Below are positions 1 through 13,200 of a DNA stretch of 64,000 nt, in pieces. Numbering within the stretch: position 1 is the stretch's first letter; every line of letters begins with the position of its first letter. A program made the translations under genes and the position numbers. This stretch comes from Anarhynchus alexandrinus (taxonomy: Eukaryota > Chordata > Aves > Charadriiformes > Charadriidae), in assembly GCA_008711295.1 (NCBI GenBank), contig VUYV01000120.1, positions 359,989 to 423,988 of the forward strand, in the 5' to 3' direction. Under the pieces are notes generated by a model. That model was given only the letters and a program-made list of their open reading frames with translations. It made no database searches and had not been told where the DNA came from.

Positions 1-3000
1 CTCCCAGTTCAGCAATGGTTCCCATCACCAAAACTCTCTTATGGTAGCTTTGTCTGCAGGATTGGGCTCCTGACAAGTGATTTCTATTCCGTACATGTGC
101 TGGGGCATTCTCATCAGATGGCTGCAAAGGTTTGTTTCTGCCTCTCCCCCCCCAATAAATCTGCAATTTGGGAAGCGGATTTCATTTTGCTGATTCTGTC
201 CGACTGTTTATTATGCTGGATTTCTAAGGCACTTATGCTTGGCTCCGTGATTCCTCAGAAAGGGAATGGTGCCTATTGTAGTTAACCCTGTAAAATGTCT
301 AATGAATAATTAAATAGCATGTTGTCTGTAATTCAGCTTTGTCAGTTTGGTCAGTCAATTGCTGGTTGCTGCTCCTATCAGACAAAAACCTTGCTGTGAA
401 GCTTGTTTAAAATTCAGCATTTGCTAATTAGCATTGTTCCGAATGTAATTCTAAGTGCCACTTCTTCAGGCAATTCAAGAGAGCAATGTAGAACTTCAGT
501 GTCTCTATGGAGACCATCTATAATTTAAAAGACAGAAACAACAGTTTAATGCCTTGTAATGCTTAAAAAAATCACCAGTAGCTCTTTCCAAAATACCCCC
601 AAAATACAAATAGAAAAAGGATTGTACCCTACTAGTATGAGAAGCCAATTTGTTGAAGATCACTGAATTGAGATAGAGATGATTCAGTGAAACTAGTTGA
701 GGGCTAAGTTAAAGCACCAGGATTAGTCTCAGGGGTTTAAATTAAATACTGAATAAATATTTAAAATGCAAAAGATCAAATCGTTAGGCACATGTGCCAG
801 CTGTAGGAAGGTAAAAGCATTTTGTGGGATTTATGCACAGAAAGACCAAGAAATGAATTCAACAGCCCTGCTAACCATCTGGCTCGCAGGACCGTAAACC
901 ATGACTGATCTTGATTTCCAGGGCAGAAGCGAAGCGGGTTTGATCACCCACACTGGGCATCTTGCCTCCAGCAACGCCTTATATCCGACGCTTCAGAGAA
1001 AAACAACATTGGGCATGACAGAAAGACAGGGTCTCCTGTAAATAACCAGCAACCACACAGGCGAGCTCTGATGAATGAGTAATGCGAGATGTATGTACAA
1101 AGCTGTGCCTCCTCCTGTACAGAAGTACTGCGGCTGATCAAAAGCCAGCGCTGAAGCTGGTGGTGCTGCAGAACGTTGGGGAGAGAGCAGAACTGACTGC
1201 CTGCAGCAGGGCACCGGGATAAACAGCTTCTGGGGCTCTTCAGGCTTGCAGAGAGCTCACCGACACCTTGGAAACTCTAAAATCATGGACAGAGAACAGT
1301 GCTGGGTATGATGTGGGAAAAATGCCCAGAGAGCAAAAGCCACGTCCCCTATATCTGAGGAGCAGAGTAAATGTGAAAGCTGATGGGACAGAAGAGAAGG
1401 TCCCATCAGCAGTGAAAGAGCCCCATCCTGGTCCAGACCTATATTTTGCACGTTGCAGCTTTGAGGAGCTTCCTGGTCTGGTGGCAAGTCATGAAATCAG
1501 CAGGGAGGGTGGGAAAGGGAAACCAGGAAAGGAGGAGGAGATGGGAGAGAGCCTGGGTGGGGAGCACAGCCCTTCTCAAAGTTGGTCTGGAGGCACCAGG
1601 TGTGAGGAGGGATAAGCCCCATCCCACGATGGATGGAGAAAACACAGCACCTCGCGAGGCCCAGCACCGTAGCAGGCAGGCTTTGGGCAAAAATGCCGTG
1701 TGCCCTGAATTTTGCAGGTAAAAGGGGAACACGACGAGTACAAATCTCAGCATGCAACCTGCGGGAAGAGGTAGGAAAAAAGGTAGGCTACTCTGCCTGA
1801 AAAGAGTGAGCAGAAGCTAAAGAAAACTTCTAAAACTGAGGTCTCTATTGCTTCAAGTTTCTCTATACCTTTTTCAAGGTTGCCTTGCAGTTGAGAGCTT
1901 CTGCTCTCCTAGTGTGAAGTATCCTAAAATAAATAACGCTATCTTCTCCAATGGTACATTATAATCAGAGTAGGAGTTTTTAAAAAGCCAAGCGGAAATG
2001 TGTGGTCTAATTTATAGCTGAGTTGATCAGAGATCAGTTTTCTTATATCCTTAAAGGTGTTTTAATATAGTAGGATTTCTTATTATACCTTGTTAGATCA
2101 CAGGAAATATTTACTACTCAAAATTGTTCAGGAATACATTTTACCTTATTCGTTGTCTTATTTCCTTCGCCCCTTCAGCAATAATGTTCATTAGTGTCTG
2201 TAAAAATAGACATTTAATGAGATGTTTACTTCATTTAATTAAAGTCTAACATTTTCTGCCTGGAGTACAATATCTACTAAGTGCTTTTTTTCTACATTAG
2301 GTACACGTTAACTACATAACTGGATATTAACAGTGAACAGGGATTTTGTTCTGTAATACCCATAATTCCATTCTTTTCCTTATTATTCACTCACTGTTCC
2401 AGCTGATGTCAGTGGAAGGACACATACAGGAAAAGCGTGATCAGACAACTCAATGCACTTCATATTTCATGTGCAGCAGTATTTTTCTTGAAGAAACAAA
2501 TGCTTTTTGCACACCAGCTTTAGTTTTTAGGTGGCTTACGAGATTTCTTGTCTCGCAACATCTTCATTCAGAGCACCAGGACATTTGCAGCCATGGGATG
2601 AAAGAAATGCTTTGGTCATGGCAGTTTTCACAAGTCCTATTTGGCATATGTTTAGGGATGGCTCACTCCGCCACTGCCCTCGCCAGCTCGATGCTCTCAG
2701 CTTACTTGCTTTTGTCTCCTTTTCCCCCTTTATATTCTTGCTGCCCCAATATGCACTCTTGCTATATGTGACTAGTTATCAGAGCCTTCGGCAGTCATCT
2801 TGAAACACTGTCTTTGCAGAAGCCACCAGCGCGCACTGAAATCCAGCTCCTCCCGGGTGGTGGGGTGCTGGTCCAACCCAGGACCTGTACATGCTACACC
2901 TCTTACGTGTCTGCAAGAGCGTATACAGGGTGCAGTTCTGCCATCAGAGGTTCCTCTGCTCCAGCAAAGGTTAAACCAATGGACCATGGCTGCAAAACCA

Positions 3001-4488
3001 TGTCTTGCATCACTGCTGTTTGTGAGATAAGAGGGCGAACAGCTGGAAACTCCATACCTCTTTCTCCCTACAAAACAAGCGTGTGTATCGGGGCACGGCC
3101 AGTCACACCAAGCCAAACAGCAGTAGAGCTGGATCAAGCCAGCTGGATTTTGGCAAGAGCCTTACCCCCAGGTATCAACCTTTCTTAATTAGCCAATATT
3201 TAGCCTGAAATTATGCCTCATCAACACAGCCATATTCCTGTTGAATCTTTTTCTTTTCTGGTGGGTCAGCATTACTTGACTGGAAAAAAAAAAAACAAAA
3301 ACAAAGAAATCTCATCAAAATGATACCTCCTTCCACCCCCAGCTCCAAGCAAGGGAGTGTTTCATGTATCAACACAGCTGGAATCAGCTGGAGTTTGTAC
3401 CACAAAGGTATCCTGCCTGGGGCCAGAGAGGGCACCTCTCTAATCAGACGTGTGTCCATTTTAAAAACAAAAAATTGGGTTCCCCCTTCATTCCATTGAC
3501 TTTCCTTTCTGTCTGCTGGTGTAAATAGATTCAGGACATATCTTAAGAGTCTGTGTGATGCCTTCTGACCCACTGGATTGCACTTGAGATATCTGCTTCA
3601 GTCGTCTCTTTTAATAACATGTCTCCTCCACTTCAGACTAGGTCAGCTATTATTGTGCTAAGAATATTAGAAGTGTTTTTAAAAATGTAGTAAATTAAAA
3701 CCTACCATTTTTTATGTGTCTCTTCTTCCTTTCCAATGTCATTGTTTGGGCAATACATCATAAAAAATGCCTCACTACAGTGATATATGGCACTAATCTA
3801 TCATGTGAGCACTATCTTTTTGGTGATATATTAGAACAATGCATCATTAAAACATCATTGATGTAGATATATATTACTCAGCTACCGACTGGCTAACAAC
3901 AATATATATATGGGGACTTAGATGGGTTTAATGTATTAAATCAAAAGTGCATGGATTTGAATCTAAAATAATAATAGCTGAATGCTGTTAAGAATGGTGT
4001 GAAGTCGTACATTAATAGGTATAATGAGAGCCTCCGCAAGACATTTCAATTTAAAAAAAAATGCTCTTTTAATGAAGTGGTGGAAGCTGCCCTTCTTCCA
4101 CCCACATTGTTTTCCTGTTCCAGAATGGGCCAGAAAGGAAAGAAAAAGGCAGAATGAAAAGATATAGGGCAATAGTCCAAAGACATTACTGCCTCCTACG
4201 GCTTTGATGGGAAATAGGAAAAATAATAAAAGCAAGTGAAAATTTAAATGGAGAAAAGCAGTACCATTCTTTTAGGATTTGCTGACAGCTTTGGGCCTTT
4301 TTAATATCCCCGAGTTTGAACTTAAAACAGGGTCTCTGATCTTTAATAAACTGAAGTGAGGTGGACCATGGGTGTGGGCACTAATAAAAAGAATGAAAGG
4401 GAAGCATGACCGTATGTGATTCATTAGTTTCTAGCAAATTATGTGGCTTTGTCCTGGAGTATTTGTTAAATTCCCTGTCTTTTTCTAG
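1..4488. other. Non-genic region, nothing recognised
   Basis: Moderately AT-rich unique sequence. I see no gene, RNA gene or clear repeat. Open frames around 1268-1757 and 2346-3188 exist on both strands and overlap each other, with no splice-site or family support. A short A-rich tract lies near 3283-3303 and a TA-rich stretch near 3870-3911. Confidence 0.6.
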
Positions 4489-4629
4489 AATGATTCCCTT
4501 TGCCCAAATGAAAAAATGGGGACATATCTGTTGAGGAAAACCCATGTTGACAGAGCCCTTCGCAGACTATTTCCACTTGTGCCGGAATATAAGACGCCCC
4601 TGAAGTTTCTGGATGTTGGCTCTTCCTGA
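4489..4629 (+). other. Candidate coding exon (terminal), unrecognised
   Basis: A strong 3' splice-site sequence (pyrimidine run ending in ctag at 4485-4488) is followed at once by 46 open codons and a TGA at 4627-4629. The translation begins NDSLCPNEKMGTYLLRK and continues with VDRALRRLFPLVPEYK, a mixed and protein-like composition. I do not recognise the family. If real it would be a last coding exon, because no usable donor precedes the stop. A 46-codon open frame is common by chance, so the acceptor is the main support. Confidence 0.22.
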
Positions 4630-7607
4630 TCCCCATTTTTGGGGAATATTCAGGAAATACTCAAGGAGTCAGGGAGAGGTCATTGCATTCTTCTGTACGG
4701 GTTCTTTTTGCCCCCAAGTGCAAGTTAAAGGTATAAGCTGTGCTACAAACCTCTGCCCGCTCTGGTTCCTTTGAGGGAATGTTTCTGGTTTTGTAGGGAT
4801 CCTCAATGACCTGAAAGCTAACTTCTTTTTTTTCAATCATCTGCTCTTCATTTGACATGGTAAGAACACTCTACATGGTTAATAGTTTCATCTCATAATG
4901 CACCCTTGAACTATAGAAAAATTAACTAATTTTTCAGAAGCTTATTACAGCAAAGCATAACAACTGTTTTATACAAGCTCAAGGAGCATATTGGTGTCAG
5001 AGCTGGGATTGTGGTAGTAAGCTCCTTCCATGTTTTCCTAGACTTTAAAATATATTTACCTTCCAGAACTTCCAGTAGTCCTTCACATTTGTTAACCATT
5101 TTTTATCAGTCTGATTTCTTAAATTACCACGTTACTAGCTTAACCAAACTTTCAGGACCACTATCATAGCACAGCAGATTCAGCTCAGCAATATGCAACA
5201 TAAATCACTTATTCCCAATCTATCTTTATTCCCAAGGACCAAAGTGGATGATTATGCCACAAAGAAGCATTCAGTGGACAGGGCTTGGAAAGGATAATCC
5301 AAACTCCAGAGTAGTCTCTAAGGTGCAGACGAACCCTGGTCTGCAAAATGAGAAAGCTACCTACTAATATTAGACTAAAATCAGGATATGTCGTGGGTCG
5401 GTGATGAAACTGCAAATTGTTCAGCTATATTAACAGAAGGAGAGAGACAGGGGAGCAGGTAGCAGCAGGTTCAGCAGCACGGCGAAACCACTTGGTAGCA
5501 GATGGGGGAGGGAGGGAGTGTGTTTCCGACGCCTGAGGGATCATTTTCCACACAAAGACCTTTCCCTGTGTACAGCCTTGAGTACATCCTGCACTCCACC
5601 AAGGCATTCAGCATTGCCAGGCACTGGGTCATCACATGCCCTATAAGTTCCAGTAATTAATTTCCCTTTCCACCGAAAGACTATGTTACATCAATGAATA
5701 TCATTGACACAGTGAGGTGGCAGCGAATGTCCTGGTTCTGCTGTTAGTGATGCAATGTAGGACACAGACAGAAAATAAACTGCTTAGTAGTTTAAATGCA
5801 TTATCTGGGAACATGATGTGGATGTAAAAATTCGGTAGTACAGGGCACCGCAAACTCATCTGTTCTTTTTGCAGTTTGGGCCATATTTTTTCTTGTGGCT
5901 TTCGGCAAGTCCCTCAGGTGTTCTGAGCCCAGTCTGTAAAATCAGCCGTGTAGTCTTTTGTCACGTCCCGCATAAGGGAGCATTAAAGATTGATTCATTC
6001 TTGTTTGAAAATTGCTGTGAAGATGAAAACTGCAGTATAAATTCTGCCTATTGTTCCAGTGGCCTCCTGATTTCAAAGGCTGCCAGGGTTAAAATGGTAG
6101 GAGACTGATTTAAGTGGAAATCAAGACGCAGCGTGGCTGATGCAGGAGTCAGACAGAACATGTTCACCAGCAGCAGCCTGAGCGGGAACGATGCACGGAG
6201 AGATGATACATAAAGCTCTTCAATACCATAAAGGCGCACATAAAAAAAATCTCATTACTGCCTTTTGCACTCTCTAGCCACTGTTCCTACAACTCTATTG
6301 GGCTCTGGCAGTAGTGAGAAACATGTTAATGAAACAGAACAGTATCTGGACCATCTGGGAAGGATATTGTGTCAGGTTGTATGATGAGATACACAGACAT
6401 CCTTTGGAGTCTGCCAAGAGTGAGATAATAATATGCACGCTTAGAATAAAACCCCTGCCTTTGCAAGCAGATAGCAAAACATCAGAGGGGCAAAGAGGTA
6501 GGAAGAGAAGCTCACACTGTGACACACAGTGGCTCTGTCAGAGTGCATGAAAGGAGCTGGCAAGTGCTCCATGAGTGCCTTTCATAAAACCTGTCAAGGT
6601 AAGAAAAGAGGCAAATACCAAAGCGATGGATACCAGTGTGTGCCTGCCTGGGTTAGAACCAGAGCACAAACCCATGAATCCACCCCACACGGACGGCGCA
6701 GCTGCTTGTTGCTGCGGACAAGAACGCTGGTGCAGGAAAGAGTCCAGAAACTTTCACTCAGATTTTCTCGTTAAGAAATGGAACAGTGAAATTAACAGGG
6801 TTAATTAATAACCTTGAAAAGTCATCATTACTTAAAAACCGGCACTGACTCATTGAAGTCCAGGCACATTGGGCACTCATAGTGTGGATGATGATGCTTG
6901 AGAAGGAGTCCTAATCTCACCTAATTGAATTCACTGCAGATCTGGGCAGCCTCCACAGCAACACTGAAATGGGCTTGGGAACGGGAAGGGCTCCAAGTGG
7001 TTGTGCTCACGGCTGTCACCTGTAAGAGGCCTGAAAGCCACTGGGAGAGCTGGGGCAGCCTGAAAGCAGGAGCTGACTTGATACCCAGTGAAATCTGTGG
7101 AAAGAGCCCCATACATAAAGCAAAAGATGCTCTAACTCATGTGTTACGGTGTGATTACCATCACTTCTCTGCATCATGGCTGTGTCTGTTGAGGTAACCC
7201 ATGACAGGACCCCTTGCTCTAGGTGCCACACACACCAGTTTTGCCAGCCTGGCCCCACAGCTCAGGGCTGGACTCAGCCCCGTCCGGCTGCCTGGGTTTC
7301 TGCCAGACATGAGGCCCAGAGTAAGATGGAAACAACATACACGCATGTGGAAAAGTGCCATCCAAAAGGTGAGAAGCTGCAAACGATCCAGCACATTACT
7401 TTAATCTGTGGTTTCCGGGTGAGTCCAGGCTGCTGTGCAATGACACGGTATACGGCAGCCTTCCCGGCACACGCGGGAGCAAAGTGGCACAAGATGGTCT
7501 TGTAACCTACCGAGGTGCCACTGCGCTCCCCTCAGCAGCCCTTTCCCTCCACACGTTTAGAGGACCAATAATAAATAATTAAGACATTGCCTTCTACACC
7601 GTCTTTC
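4630..7607. other. Non-genic region, nothing recognised
   Basis: Unique sequence. An antisense open frame at 4661-4858 (65 codons, ATG in a good context) has no acceptor or family match. Donor-like sites occur near 6600 (CAAG followed by gtaaga), 7369 and 7417, but the upstream open frames overlap in several phases and I cannot choose between them. No repeat is evident. Confidence 0.5.
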
Positions 7608-7720
7608 AGTCATGGCATTTTATAAGCATTACCAAACAAAGCTCCCAAACCCCGCTGGGAGGTAAGAGCGATTGCCATCCACCTTTCATGGCTGGATAAG
7701 CAAAGGCCTGGGGAGATGAA
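7608..7720 (-). repeat. Ancient SINE fragment (MIR/AmnSINE-type core), minus strand
   Basis: The plus-strand text runs through the 3' half of a classic amniote SINE read in reverse. It has an element resembling 'gcgctttacaagcatt', then 'gctgggaggtaa', then a diverged 'cccattttacagatggggaaactgaggca' block. Order and spacing fit over about 110 bp although many bases differ. The family assignment is from memory of the consensus, and the exact subfamily is not determinable here. Confidence 0.6.
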
Positions 7721-7943
7721 AAGCTGATTGCTCCCAGCCTTGCCTGAGTGGGCAAGAGGAGAGGCAGGGGCCAGGAAACCTCCCCTTTTCTCTTGCGTGG
7801 CCTTTCCCAGCACAGCTGTCCTTCTAGGAAGAGAGATCTGCAGCTCTGGGCTATCTGCCTGTCACTGTGACATGAGGGCTTCCCTGGAGGGATGGGACTG
7901 CACGTCCCATCACACATGTGCCAGCAGCAAAGGGACCGCTCAC

Positions 7944-8130
7944 CGGGACAGAGAAAATGGCACATGTCGAGTGACAGACAATTTGCTCAACACCAGCAGG
8001 GAGTTTTTTGTGGCTGAGGACTGGTACCCAGGGCTCTCAGCGCCATCTTCTCCCCTGCCAGCGAAATCGCACGACTTGGGGACAGCTGAAATGGACGGTC
8101 TGTAAGTGAGCGGGCCAAGCCTTTTATCGT
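7944..8130 (-). other. Candidate internal exon on the minus strand, unrecognised
   Basis: Read on the minus strand, a strong acceptor (long pyrimidine run ending ttttttcag, AG at 8132-8131) is followed by 187 nt open in one frame and then by a strong donor (CCG followed by gtgagc, GT at 7943-7942). The frame begins DKRLGPLTYRPSISAVPK and ends near TRHVPFSLSR. It would enter with 2 nt of a split codon and leave with 2 nt. The product is not recognised. It lies just downstream (plus sense) of an ancient SINE, so exonisation of repeat-flanking DNA is possible, as is chance. Confidence 0.2.
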
Positions 8131-9477
8131 CTGAAAAAAAGGAGATGATCAGGGTCAAGACATTGGAGTGACTGCTCATAACCAAGCTGTCTTATTAGAT
8201 TGGTAGCTCCAGTTTTGGGCCCAGATGTTGTAGCATATAATAGCTGACATAAATTTATCACAGAAAAGCTGCCTTTGGGCACTCTAGTGTCCATTGTCAG
8301 CAGTGCACACAGTCATTTAATGTCTCCTCTGGGCTTCCAGGGTAAACACTGCTTTTATGTAACATACCTACGCACATGCACATATGTGCAGGAGGATTTG
8401 GGAACAGTTTCGCTGAATTCTGTATGGAGAAATTAGTCTACCTGAATGCCATGTTGAATTTCATTGCCTTCATCTCACCGCACATCTGGCACAGCTGTGG
8501 CCTTCTCTGGCAGAGCGACAGCCTGTGCTTCCTGCAGCAGCTACGTGGAAAAGGCCTTCTGTTTGCACTGCTGCCTTCTGCAGCCCTCTCCCTCCCCTAA
8601 GAGGCTTTAGATGATATAATACACACCACTGTTTCCCTTGCTCCTGCTTTTTCATCCAACAAGATAAATGATCATAAAGACTCTCTTTGCCTTCCTTTGA
8701 GCACAGCCTCCTCCACGTGCAGTGAAGACAAATATTCAGGCAAGCCACTCATCTCAAAAAACATCTAGGCAAGCATACACACTATTTTAAAAACTCCCTG
8801 CCTGATGCTGTAGTGGCAATTGCCACAGAAAAGCCTATAAACAAAATAAACAAATATAATACCATTGAGAGTCAGGAGAAGAAAGCAATAGTAATGCTTG
8901 CTATTCTGCAACCATTTCAAAATCCAAAACAAACCAACCAAAATTGTTTTCCTAGTTATCTTTTCATCCTTTTCCCTAGGCCTTTTCCATAAGGTACTTA
9001 GTGGAAATGAAAGCAATAGTTTTATAAAGATAAAACCATAGCACTGAAAAGAGACTGATCTCTTTTCTCTAGGTGCTCTGGTCTATATGGTGTTTGAAAA
9101 CCATGCGGGAAGGAGATCATTCTCTCTTAAATTCAATAGGCTTTTAGAATCACATTTATTCACTTCTATAGAGTTTTTCCATATGGGATTTCAGAGCCTT
9201 TTATACAAGAAGGTGCCCCCTTTTCTCCTCTCCTCTCCCTCCTTTGTGCTTGTTCTTTCACCAGCACAAAGCTGAAGTGAACAATAGTATACACTCGGCT
9301 TTACATCCCGCAACATCCAGGACTCTGAAGAACAAAGAATAAATACACGGCCGAGGGGCTAAAGATAGTGCGATGGCTAACTCTGGCTCCAGCGGAAAGT
9401 TCTGGTGCTGGCGGACGGAGGTTCATTTTAGGAGGCAAAGAAAACGCGTACTGAAAGCTGGTTCTGATGTGGGCTGG

Positions 9478-9605
9478 CTATAACATCCCAACTGAGTCAC
9501 TCTGTCTCTCCGAGCTGCATTTTCTACAGCTGTAAAACGGGGTTTTGGCCCAGAAGCCTGGGTAACGGTATTATAAGGCATTATAAAGGACTACGAGGAA
9601 GATAA
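9478..9605 (+). repeat. Ancient SINE fragment (MIR/AmnSINE-type core), plus strand
   Basis: The segment follows the order of an amniote SINE core. A 'gagtcactctgtctctccgagc' block corresponds to the 'caagtcacttaacctctctgtgcc' block, then 'ttttctacagctgtaaaacgggg' corresponds to 'tttccccatctgtaaaatgggg', then a degraded 'ataaggcattataaagga' tail. It is strongly diverged. It sits about 170 bp upstream of the GC-rich patch. Confidence 0.45.
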
Positions 9606-9769
9606 ACAAATAACTTTGCTTTTTTCATGTGGGAGGGCAGGAGCAAAGACAGAAGGGAAAAAAGCAAACACACTGAGTGGGAGTGTGGGGACAGGAGTTG
9701 GGACAATTTATTAATTTGGTTTCCATCTCGTTCTGGTAAACAACTTACAGCTGGGTGAATCTGCTCTGT

Positions 9770-10210
9770 GATCACTCAAGTTCCTTGCGCTGGGTCCCTG
9801 GCCCCCGCTACGTGCCGGAGGCCGCCCCTCGCTGCCCTGCCTGCCAGCATCTCCTCCCAGAGGGGCTTCTCCCACCCCGGGGAGCTGAGCCCGGCTGGCT
9901 GCCCCCGGCTCTGCTCCGTGGGGGCACTCGGGGTGACCGTGACTTTGCACCCTGCCCTCGCTGTGTCACCCTGCCTTCCCTCGGTCTGAAAACCCGGCTG
10001 GGGAAACATGTCTCCTTCCCCAGCTGGTTTGGTACAGAAGGGGAAGGGAAACTGTTTTTCTCCCCAACCCCCCTCCCCCCGCCTCCCGACTGGGATGTCC
10101 CTCTGGACACCTTGGTCCCAGGCGGAGGGCACCCATGGGAACGTGGGAGAAGAGGGAGGGGGAGCGGGGCAGGTCAGAGCCCGGGGCAAAGCTGTGAGGA
10201 GAAGACAAGG
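9770..10210. other. GC-rich patch, possible CpG island
   Basis: About 440 bp of GC-rich DNA with repeated CpG dinucleotides, in contrast to the AT-rich flanks. Long open frames exist on both strands over the same bases (174 codons plus, 166 codons minus). This is what a stop-poor GC-rich sequence gives and is not evidence of a gene. It could be a promoter or enhancer CpG island. No TATA box or clear exon is seen next to it. Confidence 0.35.
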
Positions 10211-13200
10211 GCTTGCTTTTGTCCCCTTCTCACCGAATCGCTGGGAAATCATGTCCTTGCCTGCTGCTATAATCACTGATTACATGCCATTTGCCTGTTG
10301 TATTAAAGCTGCTTGCTTAATTAATATCATTTTAAAGGGCGGTCTTGGCATGAGGGAGACAAGCTGTTTTGAACTCCAGCAAACACATTTAGTATGTGAT
10401 CACTGTAAGCGGCTCCTGCAGCCTTTCTGCGGCGAGCAGACAGGAAGCACCATGAGTTAATGAACTGTGTTTTAACCACCTGATGCTGGTCAAAGCTTTG
10501 ATCCATCAGGTTTAAGGCTGGGTGGAGGAGGGGAGGCAGAGCGCTTCGCCACGCTCCCCGGTACCACCGAAACTGTTAATCAGCCTGCTCTGCAGTCTAC
10601 TGCGGAGTTTGCTTTATTAGAGCTCCCTGCTGCCTGTACACGTTCACTGGCACAGACACCGAGAGACAAGCAAACACTTACCCGAGTGCAGAGTACTCAC
10701 TGCTGCATTGCAGAGTTTACTGGCATAAAATGATGGGGGTAGGTAATCGCAGGTGGAGGCTTGGGTCCTCCCTCAGCCCGCCCGCATCTGCAATCTCGTG
10801 GATTTCTCTAATAGGGGATACGAGGAGGGCTGGGGGCAAAATATGCACCTTTAGGGCTCTCTTTCCAGCTCCTAAATGGCTGGCGTTGCTTGTGCTAGTC
10901 TCGAGTGTGGTTTACGCTGCTTAATGTGGTTTTTATTCACAGTTATTCTATAAAACTAAAAATTAATTTCCTTTGAGGTACTCGATGGGGTAAGCATAAT
11001 TTTATTTATTATTGTTATAAACTAACCTTGCCTCTGCCTGGAGGCCCTCGGTAAGGTTAAGGATGCTGTTGTGCTGTTAAGTATTCAAAGTAAATTCATC
11101 CCCCTTTCAAGGAGCTTGCAGCCTGAGTGTTAAAGGCTTTCTGGTTTTCCTATAGGTTGTCTCTTATAGAAGCTTGAGCAGGATGAAGTCACTTTTGTAG
11201 GAACTTGTAGGTGATGAATTCAGTTCATTTTTTTCCCCCCTAATAATCCCATCTGCAGGGTTATGCTTTTGTGCTTTTTTTTTCTTTTGTGCCAGCACAG
11301 AAATATTTGATTATTCAAATCATTTATTGAGGTTTAATACCAAATAGCTGGTCTGTTTTGTAATGTCTGTAACCACATTGGATTTGTTGTTTTCAACAGA
11401 CAGTTTTTTCTGGAAGAAAGCTGGTATTTGCTTAAGAATTGTTAGGCGTTTCTAATCTACTGCTGTAAATATGCATGTGGAAATTTAATTATAATAATTT
11501 TGTTCTTTGTGAGCAGCTGATTCAGGATTTCTTACATACCTGAGGAATACAAGGGGAAATATCTGAGCTGCTTTTTTTTAATGGAACAAGGATGGCTCAG
11601 ATTTCTTTTCCCTACATGTTTCCTAGTGATACAATACTGCAGTCTCTGCCTTACTCAGCTTATGCCTAATTGCAGAGTATTTAGCAAAGGAGTTCGTGTG
11701 CAAGTTTTAGATTTGGAGCTAACCATCCATTATACTCAGCTTTGTTAACAGATGTCAGATGAACAGCAGATACAGTCTAATAGGGAGAAATTAATCTCAA
11801 GGCCTATGTGAGGGTGGGCTCGCATCAGTCTGATTCATGAATTTATAGCTTGGGAGAGTTCAGGGAAATTAAAGTATACTAGGCTGCTTTTCATCGAAAA
11901 ACCAGGATGTTTCAGTGCAAGTGTGACATCTGTGGCAGCACTGGTTATTGACAGTCTTCTGGGACAAGCTGGCCAGCAGGACTGGGTATGTGGGAATTGA
12001 AGCTCCATGTTCATGTGGCGATTTAACTGTTGAGTGCATATGTTGCCTGAGGGAACAACATGATTTACCTAAAAAGAACTACTGGGGCTTGATTGTTGGA
12101 GCTCTTGAAGATCCTTTGACTCCCATAGAATTTGGTGGGAGCCCTGGGTACCAGGTGTTTCCAAAACCACAGTCTTATTGTTCAAGATGAACATTGCGAA
12201 AGAGAAGCCAAATATGATTTCGTTATTATTTCAACCTTCCACATCCCCAGTTTTCATACAAATAAAATTAAGATGACACTTTACTACCTTTAAGGAGTTC
12301 TAAGGGTTAATGAAAGATAATATAATCTTAGGAGACCTGCAAGGAAGACATTGGGAAGGGTCACAGTTGTTATGCTGTTAAATTGCTCAAAAATGGCCAC
12401 TTTCTCATCATTCAAATCCTGCTTTAATTCACTTCCTCCAGTGACCCTTTCAGTGTTAATCCACCACACAGAAGTGTTGCAGTTTTAATTAAAAAGGAAA
12501 TCTCTATCTCACTAAGCTTAGTCTGCCATCTGATCATGCAGTATGGTTTACAGACAGTATTATCTGTCTAATTTACATCATAAAACCGAGACTTAAGCAA
12601 GGCAGAACGCATTGGCAGCCCTCAGTAAATAATGCTGCTCTAACCAAAATCAGCAACGTTTTAAGCAAAACTCTACTGTAAGAATGGGGATGTGAGCACA
12701 TCACACGCAGCGCTGCACACAAGGAGAGTTACAGGGACACAGAGAGCTCTGTGGGACACCTCATTAAAATGAAATCTCTAAATTGAGTTTGGAGCAGCTT
12801 CTGAAAATATATACTCCAGCTCAACCACAAGCTATGGATTTGAGGCAGGATTTACTGGATTAAATTATTTGGCTTCTGGTATAATGAAGGCTAGTGGTCC
12901 CTACTGACCTTTAAAATCTATGATCTTAAATATTGGCACTGGTTATGTCCCAGGTCACTTGGAACTCCATAAATCAAATAGCATGGTGAACTGCAAAGCT
13001 ATGAACTGTCCCGAGGGCCTGCACGGGGCAAATATTCACACTGGGCTGACTAACATCCCCAGATCCCGTCCTAGCAGGCGATGGGATCAGCGCAAGTCCA
13101 GGACTCTGACAAAAATCTGCTCTTAGTTGTTCTTATGTGTGGGTCAAGGTAAAGCAGCTGTCCCAGGGCAACACAAGGGTGAAGAACAGTAGTACAAAAC

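Noticed and set aside
2772..3188. Paired frames of 124 codons (+) and 121 codons (-)
   Set aside because: Mutually overlapping antisense frames without acceptor, donor or recognised motif.
9755..10279. Overlapping open frames of 174 codons (+) and 166 codons (-)
   Set aside because: Both strands are open over the same GC-rich bases, a composition effect. No splice sites or family match.
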